Below are positions 6,167-8,755 of a stretch of 8,755 bases of DNA, piece after piece (the first letter of the stretch is position 1; each line of letters starts with the position of its first letter). The stretch is from Alphaproteobacteria bacterium. GTDB lineage: Bacteria > Pseudomonadota > Alphaproteobacteria > CACIAM-22H2. Location of the stretch: assembly GCA_016869915.1 (NCBI GenBank), contig VGDA01000124.1:1-8755 (forward strand), written 5' to 3'. A program made the translations under genes and the position numbers. The notes beneath the pieces are model-generated. The model was not told the origin of the DNA. It did not search any database and was given only the letters and a program-made list of their open reading frames with translations.

Positions 6167-7360
6167 TCAGCGCCGGTGGAGCTCCAGCGGCAGTCGGCTC
6201 AGCACCTCCGCGCCGCGCTCGCCGACCAGGATCGTCCAACCCACGCCCGCCGCGATGCCGGCCTCCATGTCGCCCAGCATCACGTGCGGGAAAAGCGTCA
6301 TGCCCGGCAGCAGCTCCTGGCGGTTGCCGGCGTGGATCATCGGCGGCACGTCCATCCAGCTCGGCCTGAACGTGGCGCCGAGCGAGTAGCCGCAGGCGGC
6401 GAAGCGCTGGCGCGCGAATCCCGCGCGGTCGAGGCGCTCGAGGAAGACCTCCGCGATGCGGCCCACGGGCTCGCCGGGCCGCGCGGCCTCGGTCATCGCG
6501 ACGAGCGTGTCGCGCGCGACGTCGAACATCTCGACCTGGCGCGCGCGCGGCGTTCCGATCGCGACGCTGTGCTCGATGCAGGCGTTGTATCGGCAGAAGG
6601 ACGCGCCGAGCTCCAGCATCACCTGGTCCTGCGCGTCGAGGCGGCGCGGGCCGCCGACGCCGCGGCCATAGACCGCGCGGCGCCCCGAATTCACCAGCGG
6701 GCCCGCGGGCGGCATGTCGCCGCCGCCCCGAAGCATCGCCGCGACGCCGGCGGCGGTGATCGCGCTGTCGATCGTCCCCGCGCCGCCGGCGGCGACCATC
6801 GCCTCGATGGCGTCGTCGGCAAGCGCGGCGGCGCGGCGCACGAAGGCGAGCTCGGCCGGCGACTTCGCCAGGCGCTGCGCGCGCACGAGGTCCGAGGCGT
6901 CGACCAGCGTGCAGAACCCGTCGAGCGCGTCGCGCGTGAGGTGGTGGTTGAAGCCCGTGAGGCCGTAGGTCGCGAGCTCGATGCCGATGCGCTCCCCGCG
7001 CAGGCCGAGCTCCGCGAGGATGCCGCGCAGCTCGCGCGCCGGGTCCTGGTCCTCCGCGTCGTACCAGATGCGTATGTCGTCGTAGAGCGAGGTGTCGCGC
7101 GCCTGGGCGAGGTCCGGCCGGCGCGTCAGCAGCACCAGCCTGCCATCGGCCGTGGCGACGCCGCACTGGTAGAAGACGTAGCCGCCGCCGTCGAAGCCGG
7201 TCAGGTAGTAGTGCGATTCCTGCGCGTAGAGCAGAACCGCCGCGAGGCCGCGGCGCGCCATCTCGGCCCGCGCGCGCGCAAGGCGCGCCTCGTATTCGGC
7301 CTTCTCGAAGCGCAGCGTCACCGCCCGCCCGCCATCGGTCGTCGCCCTGGTCTCGCTCAC
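6167..7360 (-). CDS. M24 (creatinase/Xaa-Pro peptidase) family hydrolase without metal ligands, ectoine-hydrolase-like
   Basis: The 397-residue protein has a creatinase-type N-terminal domain (about 15-160) followed by a pita-bread M24 domain. The five metal ligands of true metallopeptidases are all replaced. The first Asp is Glu250 in MLELG, and the second falls at Cys261 in RYNACIEHS. The His of GHG becomes Tyr325 in CGYSLG, the Glu of the GM..xEP segment becomes His359 in GMTLFPH, and the last Glu is Gly374. The GYSLG and GMT...H forms recall the DoeA (ectoine hydrolase) and creatinase branches, which cleave small amide or guanidino substrates without metal. A non-peptide small-molecule amide substrate is therefore likely, though which one is unknown. 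The start is GTG at 7360, ten bases after a strong AGGAGGA site (7371-7377); an ATG at 7368 is only two bases from that site and opens a three-codon frame. It lies 69 bases downstream of azlD, with its own possible promoter. Confidence 0.88.
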   Translation of the reverse strand: MSETRATTDGGRAVTLRFEKAEYEARLARARAEMARRGLAAVLLYAQESHYYLTGFDGGGYVFYQCGVATADGRLVLLTRRPDLAQARDTSLYDDIRIWYDAEDQDPARELRGILAELGLRGERIGIELATYGLTGFNHHLTRDALDGFCTLVDASDLVRAQRLAKSPAELAFVRRAAALADDAIEAMVAAGGAGTIDSAITAAGVAAMLRGGGDMPPAGPLVNSGRRAVYGRGVGGPRRLDAQDQVMLELGASFCRYNACIEHSVAIGTPRARQVEMFDVARDTLVAMTEAARPGEPVGRIAEVFLERLDRAGFARQRFAACGYSLGATFRPSWMDVPPMIHAGNRQELLPGMTLFPHVMLGDMEAGIAAGVGWTILVGERGAEVLSRLPLELHRR

Positions 7361-7370
7361 GCGCGCATGC

Positions 7371-7377
7371 TCCTCCT
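7371..7377 (-). promoter_or_regulatory. Ribosome binding site deciding the GTG start of the M24 gene
   Basis: Reading the minus strand, AGGAGGA is the strongest Shine-Dalgarno match seen in the window. It lies ten bases before the GTG at 7360. The ATG at 7368 is only two bases away, too close for good initiation, and would encode just Met-Arg-Ala before a TGA that overlaps the GTG. The site therefore supports GTG as the true start. Confidence 0.7.
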
Positions 7378-7388
7378 GGCCCGGCGCG

Positions 7389-7416
7389 AGACTAGCGAAG
7401 CCGCGCGCGACGACAA
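7389..7416 (-). promoter_or_regulatory. Candidate promoter for the M24 gene
   Basis: On the minus strand, TTGTCG (7411-7416) and TAGTCT (7389-7394) are separated by 16 bases. They match four and three positions of the sigma-70 consensus hexamers. The predicted RNA start near 7382 would leave a short leader with the strong ribosome site in it. The match is weak but falls in one of the least GC-rich intergenic patches, just upstream of the gene. Read-through from azlD remains possible. Confidence 0.3.
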
Positions 7417-7429
7417 GCGCGAGCCCGGC

Positions 7430-7738
7430 TCAAAGGCCCAGCGCGCGCGCCGTGGCGACCGCCGCGACGCCGATCATCGCGGCGAGCGGGTCGTTGTTGC
7501 CGGAAAGGCGCATGGCAAGAGCCACAGCCGCCAGGCCGATCCACTCGGCCGGGCCCGAGTTCCCCAGCGACGGCGCGACGATGCCGACCATCACCGAGAG
7601 GGGCACCGCGCGCAGTGCCGCCTCCAAGCGCGGGGTCGAGCGCACGAAGCGCATCGCCGCGAACCCGCCGAGGCGGCACGCATAGGACGCGGCGGCCATC
7701 GCCGCGAGCGCGAGCAGGAAGTCAGGACTCGTCGTCAT
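7430..7738 (-). CDS. azlD: AzlD family small subunit of branched-chain amino-acid exporter
   Basis: A 102-residue, strongly hydrophobic protein with about four membrane segments (roughly 6-22, 43-59, 64-80, 84-100). It carries the AzlD-type features SYACRLGGF (18-26), a mid-region of the form ALRAVPLSVMVGIVAP (41-56) and a C-terminal NNDPLAAMIGVAAVA. AzlD is the small partner of AzlC. In Bacillus subtilis and Corynebacterium (BrnFE) the pair exports leucine, isoleucine, valine and analogues across the inner membrane. The ATG at 7738 lies inside the end of azlC, so the two frames overlap by 17 bases and translation is probably coupled. Substrate assignment rests on family only. Confidence 0.9.
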   Translation of the reverse strand: MTTSPDFLLALAAMAAASYACRLGGFAAMRFVRSTPRLEAALRAVPLSVMVGIVAPSLGNSGPAEWIGLAAVALAMRLSGNNDPLAAMIGVAAVATARALGL

Positions 7739-8423
7739 GCAGCATCCACGCGGTAGCCGCGCCGGCGAGGCCCGCGGCGAGCGCCGTCCAGCCGCCGGGC
7801 ATCCAGGCATGCACCGCGAGCGCCGTGGCCAGCGCCACGCCGGCCGGCGCGAGGCTCGCGCGCCCGCGCCAGAAGGCCGTCGCCATGGCGGCGGCGAGCG
7901 CGACGATCATGAAGTCCATGCCGAAGCGCCGCGGGTCGGCGATGGCCGAGCCGGTGGCATGCCCGATCCACGTCCCGATCGTCCAGGGCACGAACTGGGC
8001 GAGGCCGGAGCCCAGAAGGAAGCCGCCGTCGTGGCGCCCCTGCTCGTGCTCCTTCATCGCCATCGCCCAGTTGCCGTCGCCGAGCAGGAAGAGGCTGGGC
8101 CAGGCGCCGGCGGGCGGCGCGGCGCCGTACCAGCCGCGCAGCGCGGCGCCGTAGAGCACGTAGCGCGCGTTGGTGAGCAGGATCGTCGCCACGATCGGCG
8201 CGACGAAGGGGCCGGTGGCCATGCCCTGCAGGGCCGCGAGCTGCGCGCTGCCCGAATGGATGAGCGCGCTCATCAGCACCGCCTCGAGCGCGCTGCGCCC
8301 GGCCTCGCCGGCGAGCACGCCGAAGACGACGCCATAGGCGAGCACGCCCGGCGAGAGCGCCGAGCCGCGCGCGAGGCCGCGGGCGACACCGGCGGCGGTG
8401 AAGGGAACGGGTGGCCGGCTCAT
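7722..8423 (-). CDS. azlC: AzlC family large subunit of branched-chain amino-acid exporter
   Basis: A 233-residue inner-membrane protein with several hydrophobic helices. Family marks are the N-terminal GSALSPGVLAYGVVFG (20-35), the SALIHSGSAQ segment (52-61), equivalent to the usual S-x-x-x-x-A-G-S-A-Q, and the TNARYVLYGAALR segment (84-96), which corresponds to the NxRhxLxxxxL of the family. With AzlD it would form an exporter of branched-chain amino acids; here the partner follows at once and overlaps by 17 bases. The ATG at 8423 fits the family N-terminus, but no clear Shine-Dalgarno sequence precedes it. Instead, a stable hairpin ends 18 bases upstream, so initiation may depend on RNA structure or on coupling to the upstream gene. 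The preceding fumarylacetoacetate-hydrolase-like gene ends 61 bases away on the same strand. Confidence 0.92.
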   Translation of the reverse strand: MSRPPVPFTAAGVARGLARGSALSPGVLAYGVVFGVLAGEAGRSALEAVLMSALIHSGSAQLAALQGMATGPFVAPIVATILLTNARYVLYGAALRGWYGAAPPAGAWPSLFLLGDGNWAMAMKEHEQGRHDGGFLLGSGLAQFVPWTIGTWIGHATGSAIADPRRFGMDFMIVALAAAMATAFWRGRASLAPAGVALATALAVHAWMPGGWTALAAGLAGAATAWMLHDDES

Positions 8424-8441
8424 CGCGGCCAGGCAGGGCGA

Positions 8442-8472
8442 GGGGGACGCGCGGAAGGCCCGCGCATCCCCC
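8442..8472 (-). promoter_or_regulatory. Strong 13-bp hairpin between the FAH-like gene and azlC
   Basis: Arms 8460-8472 and 8442-8454 enclose a five-base loop (8455-8459). In RNA from the minus strand, the direction of the flanking genes, all 13 pairs form, one of them a G-U wobble; on the plus strand the same position is an A-C mismatch. The stem is nearly all GC. No T-run follows, so it is not a textbook intrinsic terminator. It may act as a U-less terminator, a 3'-end stabiliser for the upstream message, or an attenuator just ahead of azlC, which has no obvious ribosome site. Confidence 0.5.
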
Positions 8473-8484
8473 CGCGGCAGGCGA

Positions 8485-8755
8485 TCAGCGCCAGGCGACG
8501 ACGGCCTGGTTCTGCTCGCCGAGGCCCTCGATGCCGACGCGCATGCGGTCGCCGGCCTTGAGGAAGCGCGGCGGCTTGAAGCCGGCGCCCACGCCCGGCG
8601 GCGTGCCGGTCGTGATCAGGTCGCCCGGCTCGAGCACCATGAACTGCGACATGTAGTGGACGATGTGCGCGACGCCGAAGATCATCGTGCTGGTCGAGCC
8701 CTTCTGCACGCGCTCGCCATTGACCTCGAGGAACATCGGGAGGTTCTGCACGTCC
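8485..8755 (-). CDS. Fumarylacetoacetate hydrolase family protein (C-terminal part, 5' end beyond right edge)
   Basis: Ninety C-terminal residues are present. The frame is open to the right edge, so the true start lies outside the window; the GTG at 8751 is internal. The segment shows the family's usual order: VNGERVQKGSTSTMIFGVAHIVHYMS, then LEPGDLITTGTPPGVG, then a PPRFLKAGDRMRVGIEGLG end. This family (FAH, Pfam PF01557) covers fumarylacetoacetase, 2-hydroxyhepta-2,4-diene-1,7-dioate isomerase and acylpyruvases. These act on beta-keto or enol acids with a divalent metal bound mostly by residues lying upstream of this piece. The exact reaction cannot be told from this part. It precedes azlCD by 61 bases and may be cotranscribed, with the hairpin at 8442-8472 in between. 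Confidence 0.92.
   Translation of the reverse strand, partial: DVQNLPMFLEVNGERVQKGSTSTMIFGVAHIVHYMSQFMVLEPGDLITTGTPPGVGAGFKPPRFLKAGDRMRVGIEGLGEQNQAVVAWR

Noticed and set aside
1..8755. Mobile elements, CRISPR arrays, tRNA or rRNA genes
   Set aside because: I saw no transposase or integrase motifs, no spaced direct repeats, no tRNA-like cloverleaf and no rRNA-like sequence. Base composition and codon use look even along the window.

Overview
The window is a very GC-rich, tightly packed stretch of bacterial chromosome with no mobile elements, tRNA/rRNA genes or CRISPR. GC is clearly above 70% by eye, though I did not compute it. The gene families suggest a high-GC proteobacterium, most likely an alphaproteobacterium of the Rhodospirillales/Acetobacteraceae kind. 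That placement is an inference from family content and codon use, not a phylogenetic result. Nine genes are supported, two of them cut by the window edges. The many long overlapping open frames on the opposite strands are typical shadows of GC-rich coding DNA.

Left part (1-1654): a DUF1028 gene runs off the left edge on the minus strand. It is divergent from purC, a long yeast-ADE1-like SAICAR synthetase of purine synthesis. The 145-base gap between them holds two inverted repeats. purC then meets the next gene tail to tail, and the two coding ends overlap by 14 bases.

Middle (1641-4794, minus strand): a probable three-gene operon, transcribed right to left. It encodes a degenerate PfkB-type sugar-kinase homologue, a cytosine-deaminase-like amidohydrolase and a proline racemase/4-hydroxyproline epimerase. 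The last two keep complete catalytic residue sets. The kinase homologue has lost the GAGD catalytic motif and the substrate-binding Asn, so it may be a pseudokinase. The set looks like a small catabolic unit for a hydroxyproline- or N-heterocycle-type substrate, which is inference from family and order.

Right part: a plus-strand gene (4897-6159) encodes an uncharacterised three-helix membrane protein with a GAPFWFD motif. It is divergent from the kinase-like gene and ends 7 bases from a convergent M24/creatinase-fold hydrolase. That hydrolase has replaced all five metal ligands and resembles the ectoine-hydrolase (DoeA) branch. Upstream of it on the minus strand lie azlD and azlC, an overlapping pair for a branched-chain amino-acid exporter, and the C-terminal end of a fumarylacetoacetate hydrolase family protein cut by the right edge. 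A strong 13-bp hairpin sits in the gap before azlC. It is fully paired only in the RNA of the coding strand.

Nothing here is clearly a new defence or mobile system. The points most worth following are the catalytically degenerate PfkB homologue inside an otherwise intact operon, the unassigned membrane protein, the hairpin before azlC and the metal-less M24 enzyme.
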